Shown here: in pieces, positions 10,588 to 21,101 of the stretch | How positions within the stretch are numbered: the stretch's first letter is position 1 | Layout: every line of letters starts with the position of its first letter | Source of the DNA: Phaeoceros laevis | Taxonomy: Eukaryota > Anthocerotophyta > Anthocerotopsida > Notothyladales | DNA length: 47,402 nt | Assembly (NCBI GenBank): GCA_049999765.1 | Contig: JBNGIQ010009264.1 | Location: 1-47,402 of the forward strand | Reading direction: 5' to 3' | Made by a program: the position numbers and the translations under genes | Notes under the pieces: model-generated | Seen by the model: only the letters and a program-made list of their open reading frames with translations | Told to the model about the DNA's origin: nothing | The model's database searches: none

Positions 10588-12829
10588 CCATATCAAGGTT
10601 AAGCATTCTCAGCTCCTGTAGCAGCCCATCAGAAACAACTCGGAATGTGCGAATTTTGGTACAGCAGCTACAGGACCATCTCAGTTCCTGACTTTGCTTT
10701 GAAAAGAGCATTTTGCATCCAACATCAGCTTGCTGGAAGCTCGTGGTTTGAACCCTGAACCTATGTGGCAGCTCATTTCCTTTCCATAAGTGGTCTCCCT
10801 TGGGCCTGGGCGGATGCACGGGAGGTTCTTTCTGTTAATTTCACAAGCAAGGCACACAGTCGATCCAGACTATGGGATGTCAGACCAGGAACTTGATGCT
10901 TGCTACTCTGCTTCGCCATGGACACAATCATTGTGGCAGGGTTTTTGCAAGTATTCTTCGTAGGCAATCACGAAAGTGTATTACCGACAACACTGAAGTG
11001 ACTTCTCAGCTTCGATCAAGGGTGCTCTGTTCAGAGCTGGTCATGTCACAATTTGGACTGATGTAGATCAGGTGTACAGCGCAGAAAACTCTGCACAGCA
11101 CAGACCCCAGAAAAGGTGCATGAAGGTCTATCTTGATCCCTGCTACTTCTGAACTTCAGTTTATGGTTATCTACTCTAGAAGTGTGCTGTCTGAAATAAT
11201 GATGGACTGGGAAAACTTAATCTGGCTGGCTTGTTTGCACCTTAGTTCTCCACATGCTGCTTCGTCAAGGTCAAGGAAGCTGTCGTTTTGAAAACTCCTT
11301 ATCAACAGGCTTGGGAGATGGTAAGGATCTCATTGGGCAGGGNNNNNNNNNNTATCAACAGGCTTGGGAGATGGTAAGGATCTCATTGGGCAGGGGCGTC
11401 AACTAGCTGCATGAAAAGCTTAGGCCTCTTGGATGATTCAAAGATCTAAGCAGATCCTTCCTTTTGCAGTCGTATGTTAAAGCAATCGTGTTGCATCCTC
11501 AAACTACGATTTCTTTGATAAGGTACACCACTCATAGATGGGCAACAGGAGCTATGGAGTGCAGATTCAGCGGGGGTGAAGGGCCTGCCACCATTGGTAA
11601 TGTGGGACGAGTTCGTCAATGTGAAAGGGTACATACACTTCTGATGTGCTTCACTGTGCGTGTGGTTGCTTCAAACAATGGGTTTTAATTTTGTTTCTCG
11701 TGACTTGCAGAACCCGATTGGCTGGTCCAGAACAGCAAGTGAAGTTTCTGACGCAGTTAAGAGTGTGAGGGCAATCCTTGTCAGTATGATTTTGCAGGTT
11801 CGGATTCTTCGGAACACTGATGAACACGGAACTCTGGGTCAAACCCATCCAGTGTGGCTTCGTTACGTTCTTTGTAACTACGAAAGCCATTCTTGCAAGC
11901 AAACTTCGAACTCTCTTCATAAAGAGATCGATTATCGCTCATGAGGCCAAGAGTCTCGAAACCTGGTTCATGAACGCTAGACGAAGAGAATCTGTGAACG
12001 GAGCCATTTGCTTTTGCTAAGGGTGTGGTACGGCCGGACGCCAGAGACGCCGGAAACCAGAATTAGTTGTCGGGATGCAAACTGCGAGGATAATATCTGC
12101 AACAATCTAGACTATGCCATGCTGTTACCGAAGTTGTTGACCGCATGCTGTTGCAACCCTTCCTGTTGCCCGGAACCACCGACTTCGATTTCCTCCGAAC
12201 TTGTACAAAGTGAGCGGATTGCTTTCCAAACTCGACGTCCAGGTGGTGGGGATTTGACAAGAATCTGAAAGGCCTGAGTGGGTGTCTCAGGAAGTGGTTT
12301 CAAAAGCTCGTCTTCGCAGCACCACAGCCGCAAATGGTTTCTCAGTGTTCAAATTGGCCGCTGTAGAGTCAGCCAGATATCCGTGCACCGACGCCCCCAC
12401 CCCGCCGCCGAATTACATCCTGATCTGCGCTGGGAGGGGGCCTTGGGGATGGAAGCATGGCCGTCGAAATTCTTGAGCCAGGAACCTGCTAGGGCTGCAT
12501 CCTCTGGCTTTGTGTCCCAGAGCAAGGGAGACGTCGGCCTGCTTCGACGGCGAGCTGACTCCTACATCTCCGCCTCATTCCCCTCATCACCCTTCTCTGC
12601 TGGTCCTTGTCCACAGCGGCTGGGGTACAACGTACGAGCAAGAGCAGGGTCAAGAGCTGGAGCAACACAGCATTGCACTCATCTTGCCAAGTGTTTCTCA
12701 AGAGCCAGTGGCCTATCTAAGCAGCTTGCAGCATGGACTTCAGTGTAGGAGAATTTCTCGAGTCAGGAGCTTCATTGGCGTCCAGGGATGAAATGAGCGT
12801 GAGAATCCTGCTTTTGGAGCCAGTTGACC
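10588..12829. other. 2.2 kb without a supportable gene
   Basis: This region holds the 3' UTR of the DYW-type PPR gene and the promoter/5' UTR of the next PPR gene. It includes a 10-N gap. A frame at 12449-12748 starts with ATG and could be a leader exon, but no splice into the PPR frame is compelling: the PPR frame is closed by a TGA at 12800 and its first ATG is at 12830. I recognise no RNA gene. Confidence 0.45.
11300..11395. other. 10-N assembly gap (11343-11352) flanked by an exact 43-bp repeat
   Basis: Bases 11300-11342 and 11353-11395 are identical. This is the same pattern as the gap in NUP50 and again suggests overlapping contig ends joined by placeholder Ns. Confidence 0.85.
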
Positions 12830-15604
12830 ATGGTCGCATTGCCTACGTCGGCTATCCTTGCTTCGCCACAAGTGGCACAGCTTGAGTTGCCCACTGTGGG
12901 TTGCCCAGTATCTAAGGTGAAGCTTGCAAATGTATGGTCTTCTGGGCAAATATGCGTTCCACCTATGGAGCAGTCTTCGTCTGCAGCGTCTATCAGGCTG
13001 GGTGACGAACTCCAGATGTTTTGCGAGCAGGGGCAGCTGGACAAAGCGTTGCGATTCTTGTCACACATGGACCACCAGGGCATTGTTCCGGCAGTGAATA
13101 CTTACAGGTCTTTGTTGAAGGCTTGCACTAAAAGGAAGACCCTGGCTCAGGCGAAGCAAGTGCATGCTCATTTGGTCAAGAATGGTTTGGAACTCACCAA
13201 GTTCATTGGTGAACTTGTGGTGAGCACATTGGTCAAGTGTGGTGGCTTTGAAGATGCACTTCAGCTGTTTGGCAGGTTGCAAAGTCGGACTGTTTTTTCC
13301 TGGACGGCTGTGATATCCGGATACGTCATGGCAGGACAGTGTCAAGATGCACTACGGATGTACCACAGGATGCAAGAGGAAGGTGTACAGCCAAACACAT
13401 ATACCCTTGTCAGTCTACTGAAAGCTTGTGGCAACCTATCTGATCTTGAACAGGGTAAACGCATGCATGCTGCAGTTGTGAAGTATGGGTTTATGTCCGA
13501 ATTGATCGTGAGCACTTCGGTTGTGGACATGTATGCCAGGTGTGGAAGCATTGTGGATGCTCAGAAGGTTTTTGACGGGTTGTCTGAGCTCGACGTGGTG
13601 TCATGGAATGTGATGCTATCAGCACTCTCTTTGAGAGACCTTGCAGGAAATGCTTGCTTGTTGTATGAACAAATGTTGGAGGAAGGCATCAGTGCGAATG
13701 GTCGGACCATTGTTAGCATACTGCAAGTTTGTGGGACGCTCGCGGACAAGGAGGATGGTGTTTTAGTGGATGGTCAATTGAGGAAAGTGATGTCCTTACA
13801 AAGGGGGAGAGCTATCCATGCTGACTCTTGGAGGAAGGGCTTGGAGTCAGATGTCTTTATACGTAACACCCTCATAAGCATGTATGGGAAGTGTGGGAGC
13901 GTTGTGGATGCACAAAACACGTGGCACATGTTGTCTCTGAAAACTCTAGTATCTTGGAATGCTATGCTCGCTGTGTATGTTCAGCAGGGCCAGCCAGAAG
14001 AAGCTTTGCAGTTTTATATGCAACTGCTGGAGGAAGGTGTCAGTCCAGATGACCGGACCTTTGTCAGCACTCTGCAAGCGTGTGGCATGCTTGCTGAGAT
14101 GGAAGAAGGTGTTGTTGCAGGTGGGCTGTGGATAAAGGTGAACGCTATGGAAACAGGAAAGGCAATACATGCTGCAGCTTGTTGGAAGGGTTACGATGAT
14201 GATGTCTACCTAGGCAGCATCCTTGCTAGTCTGTACGGGAAGTGCGGGAGCATTCTAGAAGCCCAAGTAGTGCTTCATGGATTGTCTGAGCGAGATGTTG
14301 CATCATGGAATGCCTTGCTCACAGCATGCAACGAGCAAGGCCAGGCAGAGCAGACCTTGCAGTTGTATGGGCAGTTACTGGAGGAAGGTCTGAGCCCAGA
14401 TAGCCGCACTTTTGTCTCTGTGCTGCAAGCATGTGGGGTACTTGCAGAGAAGGAACAATACGTTCTTGAGGACAGGGCAAGGATTAGAACGAAGTCTTTG
14501 GAAAGAGGAAAGGTACTGCACTCTGAAGCTTGTACAAGGGGACACGATTCAGATGTCTTCGTTGGCAGTACTTTGGTGAGCTTGTACGGAAAATGTGGGA
14601 GCATCATGGACGCATGGAATGTGTTTAATGGGCTGTCCAAGAGGAATGTGGTCTCATGGAACGCAATCCTCGAAGCATATACCCAGCAAGGCCAGGGAGA
14701 GAAGGTTATATGGCTGTACAAACAGATGCAATTGGAAGGCTTAAGACCAGATGAGATTTCTTTCCTATCTGTTTTGCAAGCGTTAGGCAATACAGGAAAC
14801 TTGGATTTTTGTAGGCTGGTTCATCACAATCTTCTCTCACCTGGAGGCTCGTTGAGTCCACTTCTGGGAAACTCCTTGATCAATGCATATGGAAGATGTG
14901 CTAGCATGGCGGATGCTCAAAGTGTGTTTGATGCCCTGTGCAACCCTGATGTAGTTTCATGGACAGCATTGATTGCTGGATATGCCAGAGAAGGAAACTG
15001 GGCAGCCAGCATCCAAACTTATGAAACAATGCAGCTGCTGAGTATGAAGCCAGATGGAGTCACATTCCTTTCACTTCTGTCTGTGTGCTGTCATGCTGGC
15101 TTAGTGGGAAAGGGTGTCGAGTACTTCGAGTCCATGAGCAGAGATTATGGCATAGCCCCTGAGATTGAGCATTATGTCAGCATGGTAGACCTCCTTGGGC
15201 GTGCAGGATACTTCACACTTGTACAGGATCTGTTGGCAACGTTGCCTATGCAGCCCGACTTGTCCATGTGGTTGTGTTTGCTGGGTGCATGTCGAAAGCA
15301 TGGGAAGGTGTCGTTGGGAAGGCAATTCTTCGAATTTGCAAGGAATCTAGAGCCAAAAGATGCTGCCCCGTATATTGTGATGGCGAACATCTATTCTCAT
15401 GCTGGTCTGTGGGACCTTGCAAATCATGTACACGAGCTGAGAAGGAAAGCTGGTGCGTGGAAAAGCCCTGGACAGAGCTGGATCAGGCATCAGCAGGAAG
15501 TGAATACTTTTACAGCAGGAGACATTATGTACCTACAACACGAGCAACTGGCTGACCTGTTAACAAGAGCTGGAGAAGACATGGCAGAGTCCTCAACTCT
15601 CTAG
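12830..15604 (+). CDS. Large intronless PLS-class PPR protein with three repeated insertions, no DYW domain
   Basis: A single exon of 924 residues from the ATG at 12830, in the context ACCATGG. An in-frame stop at 12800 rules out a longer unspliced frame. After about 60 non-repeat residues come PPR repeats of P-L-S type (TYRSLLKACTKRK, VSTLVKCGGFEDAL, VVSWNAMLAVY). Three L-type motifs carry an insertion of about 16 residues before the SLxxGKxIH helix, near residues 306-322, 423-440 and 540-555 (for example KEDGVLVDGQLRKV). The C-terminus has the E motifs and a PG box (SPGQSWIRHQQEVNTF), then about 30 residues and a stop, so there is no HxE deaminase site. Such E+-type proteins can bind an organelle RNA site and rely on a DYW partner in trans (family knowledge). 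The N-terminus is not a clear transit peptide. It is paralogous to the gene at 28180-30933. Confidence 0.85.
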   Translation: MVALPTSAILASPQVAQLELPTVGCPVSKVKLANVWSSGQICVPPMEQSSSAASIRLGDELQMFCEQGQLDKALRFLSHMDHQGIVPAVNTYRSLLKACTKRKTLAQAKQVHAHLVKNGLELTKFIGELVVSTLVKCGGFEDALQLFGRLQSRTVFSWTAVISGYVMAGQCQDALRMYHRMQEEGVQPNTYTLVSLLKACGNLSDLEQGKRMHAAVVKYGFMSELIVSTSVVDMYARCGSIVDAQKVFDGLSELDVVSWNVMLSALSLRDLAGNACLLYEQMLEEGISANGRTIVSILQVCGTLADKEDGVLVDGQLRKVMSLQRGRAIHADSWRKGLESDVFIRNTLISMYGKCGSVVDAQNTWHMLSLKTLVSWNAMLAVYVQQGQPEEALQFYMQLLEEGVSPDDRTFVSTLQACGMLAEMEEGVVAGGLWIKVNAMETGKAIHAAACWKGYDDDVYLGSILASLYGKCGSILEAQVVLHGLSERDVASWNALLTACNEQGQAEQTLQLYGQLLEEGLSPDSRTFVSVLQACGVLAEKEQYVLEDRARIRTKSLERGKVLHSEACTRGHDSDVFVGSTLVSLYGKCGSIMDAWNVFNGLSKRNVVSWNAILEAYTQQGQGEKVIWLYKQMQLEGLRPDEISFLSVLQALGNTGNLDFCRLVHHNLLSPGGSLSPLLGNSLINAYGRCASMADAQSVFDALCNPDVVSWTALIAGYAREGNWAASIQTYETMQLLSMKPDGVTFLSLLSVCCHAGLVGKGVEYFESMSRDYGIAPEIEHYVSMVDLLGRAGYFTLVQDLLATLPMQPDLSMWLCLLGACRKHGKVSLGRQFFEFARNLEPKDAAPYIVMANIYSHAGLWDLANHVHELRRKAGAWKSPGQSWIRHQQEVNTFTAGDIMYLQHEQLADLLTRAGEDMAESSTL

Positions 15605-15668
15605 TAATTTAGATCAGAACAGCCGAGTTGTCAGTGTGCACACGATTTTACTATTTGCTTAGTCGTCC

Positions 15669-17060
15669 TCAATCTTCTTGTGGTAGTGCTGCAGATAGGA
15701 TATCACATACTTTCTTGTGCCCGCTCCACATGGAGATTTGGCATTCTCTGCTACAGTACCATTCACTCTTGCAGCGGGAACATCTTTGCACTGCTGACAC
15801 GCCACAAGCACCGCATATTGGGGCCTCCATCATTTCTCCAAATTCGAAAATGCGCATCATCTCCTGAGCTCGCTGCATGTTCGCAGCCATAGTCTCTTCC
15901 GAAACTGCGAAAACGCTATGGAGCTGTTTGTTTGCAACGACTTTCCAATTTTTGCGATCCAATATCTTTTGCCTCGTTTCTGGAACTTGCTCTAGTATGA
16001 GACGAGATTTATCCATAACGGAAGACGGTGGCACCATTAGGCTAAGTTCCTCCAATGCCCATTGCAAGTCCCTTAATATTGGCAATTGATTGACATAGAC
16101 GTCATGTAAGTACTTCTTAATCTTGAGAACTTGTCCTCTTCTAAAATCAGTGTATTGATATTTAACTTGACATTGACTGTCAACAAGTAGGTTATGCAAA
16201 GCCAGCCAAACTTGAGCATCTGGCTTCATCAATTTCAATTTGTCATGTGGAGGAATCTCGATCCATTTTCCCTCTACATACTTTTCCATAACGTACTTAT
16301 CACCTCTTTTTCTTTGTCTTTCCCATGGTGGTTTCTCTACAAGTGGAACCAAAGCCATTATCACATCATTAGAGTCCAACAATCTGCACATGAGCGCTAG
16401 AGGAAGGTCACCGATATAATCGGTCAAATACCGTAAAATAGTGAGAGCACATATTCCTACAGAAAATTGAGTCACACTTGATTTTTCTTTTATTTCATCT
16501 TCTGGTTTCACGGTAAGCAACTCTTCTGCAGTCTTTTCTCTATAGGCTGCATCATCAGCTGCTTGAGTGTTCAAGTATATCATCTTCCTGTAACAGAAAT
16601 CTGCGAGCTCTAGCAAGCCATCTGCTCCAAATGACTCCAAAGCTTCACGATGGAACAAAATGATTTCAAACAGATTAACTAAGGTAGTTTCTTGATATAA
16701 AATCAAGCTGAGGGTAATAGTAGAGCTTTGCAAGCAAATATTTTCAAAAATCAAGGGCATTATTTTCTCTTGCCATATTTCTACGACAAGAAGTTCATGA
16801 AGAAGAACCAACATCTTATCATGTGAAATAAGAGCAGCCATCACAAATTCCTCTGCATTTGATAAAGTATTATAATGAGCTTGAAGATTTAATTTTTCTA
16901 AATTTTGATGTTGCTTCAACCATGTTGAAGTACCAACTTCATCAATAGAGAACTCATGAAGGCTCTCTACTATCCTATCAGCTTCATAGCAAGTCAAGAG
17001 CACTTTATCATCATTCTTCAAATATCCTGGTTTGCCAAGAGTACCACTAGCAATCTCCAT
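15669..17060 (-). CDS. ZMYND10: ZMYND10-like dynein-arm assembly factor (MYND zinc finger), intronless
   Basis: 463 residues from the ATG at 17060; the frame extends to 17090 without a better ATG. The N-terminus has WLKQHQNLEKLNLQAHYNTL, close to the animal ZMYND10 signature around HENLEKLNMQA. Helical regions follow with ICALTILRYLTDYI, KLKLMKPDAQVWLALHNLL and RRGQVLKIKKYL. The C-terminus is a MYND finger with all ligands visible: CGACG, CSRCKSEWYC, SREC, HKKVC. ZMYND10 is a cytoplasmic co-chaperone needed to preassemble axonemal dynein arms, so it implies motile flagellated sperm. No intron is present, although this gene is multi-exonic in animals, and by eye the stretch is clearly more AT-rich than its neighbours. 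Its stop lies only 64 bp from the stop of the PPR gene on the other strand. Confidence 0.9.
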   Translation of the reverse strand: MEIASGTLGKPGYLKNDDKVLLTCYEADRIVESLHEFSIDEVGTSTWLKQHQNLEKLNLQAHYNTLSNAEEFVMAALISHDKMLVLLHELLVVEIWQEKIMPLIFENICLQSSTITLSLILYQETTLVNLFEIILFHREALESFGADGLLELADFCYRKMIYLNTQAADDAAYREKTAEELLTVKPEDEIKEKSSVTQFSVGICALTILRYLTDYIGDLPLALMCRLLDSNDVIMALVPLVEKPPWERQRKRGDKYVMEKYVEGKWIEIPPHDKLKLMKPDAQVWLALHNLLVDSQCQVKYQYTDFRRGQVLKIKKYLHDVYVNQLPILRDLQWALEELSLMVPPSSVMDKSRLILEQVPETRQKILDRKNWKVVANKQLHSVFAVSEETMAANMQRAQEMMRIFEFGEMMEAPICGACGVSAVQRCSRCKSEWYCSRECQISMWSGHKKVCDILSAALPQED

Positions 17061-18444
17061 ATATTGAGCCTCCTGCCCAAATCCACACACAATTCTTAGA
17101 ACAAAACGAAGAACATTTTATTGTCATTCTACTTTTGCTAAAAAGTTGGAGCCTTTGAGAAGGTTTTTGCAAAAATCTCCCTTCACACGAAAATTGTCTC
17201 AAGAGCTCAATCTCTCTTACCGCCGCATAAAATTTTTAAGTTCAATATAAGAGAGAATTCTAGCTGATATAGTGATGGGCTTTTCTTGCACGATGTAGTT
17301 TGAAATTCATATCACATGTAGCAAAGCCGAAGGCCTTATGGAGTGATGAATTGGGGGTATGCATAACAAAGGAAACCTTAACATATGTTCAAGGTTGCCT
17401 TGTCACTAAGGAAGGTCCTCCTCAAAAACATATCAAACTGCTTCCATTCAAAATGGTTTCCTTAACTTATAGTTTTTGACGCAGCTATTAATAGATATTA
17501 CATATGCTGCTGCAATACTATATGGGTCGGGAGTCGGGACGTAGGCCGACGAGAATAAGATTCCCTTCCATGTTCAATATTCCGAGTTCCGGCTTGGAAC
17601 AGTGCGAACAGTGCAGTCGAGCAAGAAGGGCAAATTGGAGATGAGATAAGATATCGTGCAGGTCGTGCGCCGGGGCAAAACGCCAAATGGTATGTCAGGC
17701 TTTGGTCCGACATGGCACCGCAGGCGACGCGGCACGACGCCACCAAGGCGCCACGCTGGCTACTCCGTCGTGTTGGCGATGGCCGTAGTGCATCAAATGG
17801 CGCTCCTTTGCGTTGTGCCCGCGTCCCCTTCTCCCCTGGAAGGGAAAAGGAAAGATTTTCCATGTCGATGCCTCCGCACGCCGGGCTGGGCGCACAATTC
17901 ATGCGGTTCACTTCTCTCGCGCTCTCGCGCCTTCCTCCTTGGGAGTTCCCTGTCCTCGCCGTCATCTTGCCAGATTAAGCACCAACATCACAGCACCACA
18001 GCACGGGGAATCGGAATCTGAATCTTGTGGTGCGTTCCAAATTCTTCTCCTTTTCGCAGCCCTGAGGACGCGGCCAGTCCCGGCTCCCGTAGAGCTACTG
18101 GCGCCTCAACGGGAGGGCAGATCCAGGCATGGTGGCCGGAGAGGGGGACAAGCTGGCATGAAGGTGGTCGGGGTTGACAAGCTTGGATTTGACGACTTTG
18201 GGGTTGGCGAGTAGAGGATGAAAGGGCCCAGACACCGGTGGGATGGGCTTTTGGAGGCGTGAGACGGGATTGAAGTGCGACGTTGCTGCGCTGTATCTAT
18301 CTTGTGGCCTTATGGCAACTGGTTGCCTTGGCATCTGCACCACTGCTTGTGGGGATGGCTACCTTTGAGGTTGTGATGCTTCTTGGCAGCGCCGAGAATT
18401 GAGTTCTTATGTCTTGGTAGAGCCGGAGAGAGCCGCAGAGGAAG
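17061..18444. promoter_or_regulatory. Divergent 5' region between ZMYND10 (-) and the AlgH-like gene (+)
   Basis: The first 430 bp beside ZMYND10 are AT-rich. From about 17500 the sequence turns GC-rich, and long overlapping open frames appear on both strands, as expected by chance at that composition. None resembles a known protein. Promoters of both genes must lie here. Confidence 0.4.
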
Positions 18445-20369
18445 ATGGCGTTGTCTTTCACAACACTACCCATGTGCCATGGTTTTGGCACGGACAAGGG
18501 TGTGCATGTACCTTTGCACCAGGGATCGGTCTCGTCCCAGCTCCCGCAAGAAAGAACTTCTGCGCAGAGGAAAATGACTTTGACTTCCACTTGCGCTGAG
18601 TCAGCGAGATGTTTGAACAATTTTGATGGCATCAAGTCCTTAGCTTTGAATGGACAATGCAAAACTCGTCGACGTTCCGGCATGATTTGCGAGTGGAGAT
18701 TCAGGCGTGTGAAGTGCCGTGCCTCTGCTCCAAGTTCTGCAAACCTTGTTGCACTTGACCGCCAGCTCGGGAGTGCTGTGAAGTCGAATTTCCGCGGGGC
18801 ATCCTGGATTTCGAATTCGAAATCGTTGCAAGGATTTTCCCTTAGTTTTCTGGGACTTGCTGACTCTAGTTTGAAGCAACGGACATCGGCAAAGAGAAGA
18901 ATTGGGCCTGGAGAAGTCAGAAACCTGGGGTTCGGGGGTGGCTCTCGAAGGCATGTCAGGTCTTCCAAACGGAACTTCGTGGCAAGTCCGAGACGAACTG
19001 TCGTGTGGAGTGGCACCTCGGCCAACAAAATGGGTTTACCAAGTAAGTACTGCCTTCCAGTGTGACATGTTCCATATCGTAGAGCAGCCTGACACTAAGC
19101 GCATTGCAAAGTTAACTAGGCGTAAGCTTCCTCTCACCATCAGTCGCATGCATGCTGTTCAGACATAAAATGCCGAGAAATGCAAACGAACGTGGTCAAA
19201 GCAGGAACAGCCAGACTGTCTATCGGCCACTTAGAGGGTGCTTAATGAGCTTCAATCGTTTGTGACTTTCAGGTTGCATGTAATGCTTGAGATGTTTACC
19301 TAAGTTGATGTTTAAAATTGCTATTAAAAAATGCAGGTGTGCAAGAACGTTGGTGCTCGCTATGCATTTGCATAGGCTTCCTGAAGCCATGCAGAACATT
19401 TTGCAGTTCCGACAGTTAGGTCACTGTGACGATTGACCACTTGTTGCAGGAGCTTACGTTATGATGAATGTCCATGTTGTGATGACAGATTTGAGGCACG
19501 TCTGCGGGGCCTCGAAAAAGGGCAGCAATAATCCGCAACCAACACCACCCGAGGAGGAATCAGAACCTAAGAAAGAGGGTGATGCCACTCGGTCTTCTTT
19601 TCCCAGACCATCTCCGGTGCCAGAGACAGACTGGAGACTTGTCCGAGCTCGTTTAGTTGCTGGAGAGGAGGCTTCGATTATCAACAGCACAGGATCTGAA
19701 GTAGGTGAGGGTATACCTGCTGCTGAGCCGTTTCCAAGCTCTGGAAGTCACGGTTTCTATCCTGCCGTGGGTAAGAGATGGGCTCATGCAATAGTGTCAC
19801 CTGAAGCTGGAGCTGTGCTCATTGCTTCTGAGAAATTGGATGGCATGCCCAATTTTGAAAGGAGTGTGGTGTTACTGCTCAATGGAGGCCCTGGGTGGAC
19901 AAAGATTGGGCCTTATGGACTCATACTCAATCAGCCTTTGCCAAGGCGAATCAAGCATGTTAAACCCAAAGATCAAGCACTCATAAGAACATTTGGGGCC
20001 TGTCAGGTGCATGTTGGAGGCCCTCTAGACACCAACAAGTTTTTATTGCTACATGCAACTCCAGGAGTCAAGAACTTTCGGGAGGTTATCCCTGGTGTTT
20101 ATTATGGATCTCCGGAGGGCCTGGAACCTTCAGCTGAGATGGTGAGAACGAAGAATACACTGCCTCAGGATTTGAGATTCTTTTTCGGCTACTCTGGTTG
20201 GGGAACTGATCAACTGAAGAAGGAGATATCCTTGGGTTTGTGGCATGTTGCTGCTTGCAGTACAGACCTCATCACAGGGGTATCAAATGCAGGCCTTTGG
20301 GAGGAGATATTACTTCTTATGGGAGGCAAGTATGTTGAATTAAGCAAGAGACCCAGAAGAAAGATGTAA
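18445..20369 (+). CDS. YqgE/AlgH family (DUF179) protein, probably plastid-targeted
   Basis: Exons 18445-19042 and 19450-20369 join in phase (CCA A|GA), giving 505 residues; the intron is 407 bp. The first roughly 200 residues are rich in Ser, Arg and Lys with few acidic residues and act as, or contain, a plastid transit peptide (inference). After a Pro/Glu-rich linker comes DWRLVRARLVAGEEA. The AlgH fold follows: GAVLIASEKLDG, ERSVVLLLNGG, GPYGLILNQPLPRRI, VHVGGPLDTNKFLLLH, PGVYYGS, FFFGYSGWGTDQLKKEI. The family is widespread in bacteria and plants, and its biochemical role is unsettled. The ATG at 18445 is the first in the open exon frame. It is convergent with the elongase gene. Confidence 0.85.
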
Positions 20370-21101
20370 AACGGCAAACCACGTAGTTTCTGAGGAGAGG
20401 ACAGTTAAAAGCGGTTGCATTCTTAACAGATCACTTTTCTCTCCATGTCACTGGGCCGGATCCAAGGCATTTGGCGGCATGCCTGAGCGGGAAGAACCGA
20501 ATTCTTGCCTTCGGTCTGTAGACTCTGTATCAGGGTGGAACATGTTGTTAGACTATTATTTACTATTTGTATTGATCCAGGAAGCCTTCATCAAAACCCG
20601 GAAACGCATGAGCCTATGTCAAAGAAGCCAGTTGCATTGTGGCCTAACTAACTATGATGAAACGTTACTTACAAAACTGGAAGTTTGAAGTCCATTCTGT
20701 CAACTGACTTTGGGGTGGTTAACTGATTGGTGTGTCTGAGCAACTCTAATTGAGACCCAGTTGAACGCTCACGGTTGAACGCTCACGAAGGCAACGCACG
20801 GCTTGCTCTTCAGATGTTTGTGAAAGCGCGATCGGCTTGGATTGAAGTCATTGTGAATTATAGAACCATTAAGTACACGTGTACTTAGTTGAATTAGAAA
20901 CAGCTTTCAGCTCACACAAGCTGCCTGGGTATCATTCGTACAGTGACATGCCTCAAAGAGACGTCAGAGATCCCCACTACACTAAGTAAAGAACGGAGGA
21001 AATTCACAAAGACTCATTGGCTGTCCACAAACTATGGACACGAATATTGGGCAAAACTTGTAACCATACACGTAGATTGATCAAACATGCCGCAAGAGCC
21101 A
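20370..21101. other. Intergenic, convergent 3' ends
   Basis: These 730 bp are shared by the 3' UTRs of the AlgH-like gene and the elongase gene. A 14-bp unit, GTTGAACGCTCACG, is duplicated in tandem at 20760-20787. I see no other gene or RNA. Confidence 0.5.
20760..20787. repeat. 14-bp tandem duplication
   Basis: Two perfect copies of GTTGAACGCTCACG lie directly adjacent. This looks like a replication-slippage scar in intergenic DNA. Confidence 0.85.

Noticed and set aside
10741-10760. tRNA-like B-box on the minus strand (GGTTCAAACC)
   Set aside because: The flanking bases do not form a T-arm stem, and no A-box or acceptor stem is present.
12278-12748. 156-codon open frame upstream of the large PPR gene
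   Set aside because: It could be a leader exon, but there is no convincing splice into the PPR frame, which has its own ATG in good context.
17498-17965. 155-codon minus-strand frame in the ZMYND10/AlgH spacer
   Set aside because: It sits in GC-rich DNA with equally long frames on the other strand, and its Arg/Ser/Pro-rich product is typical of chance.
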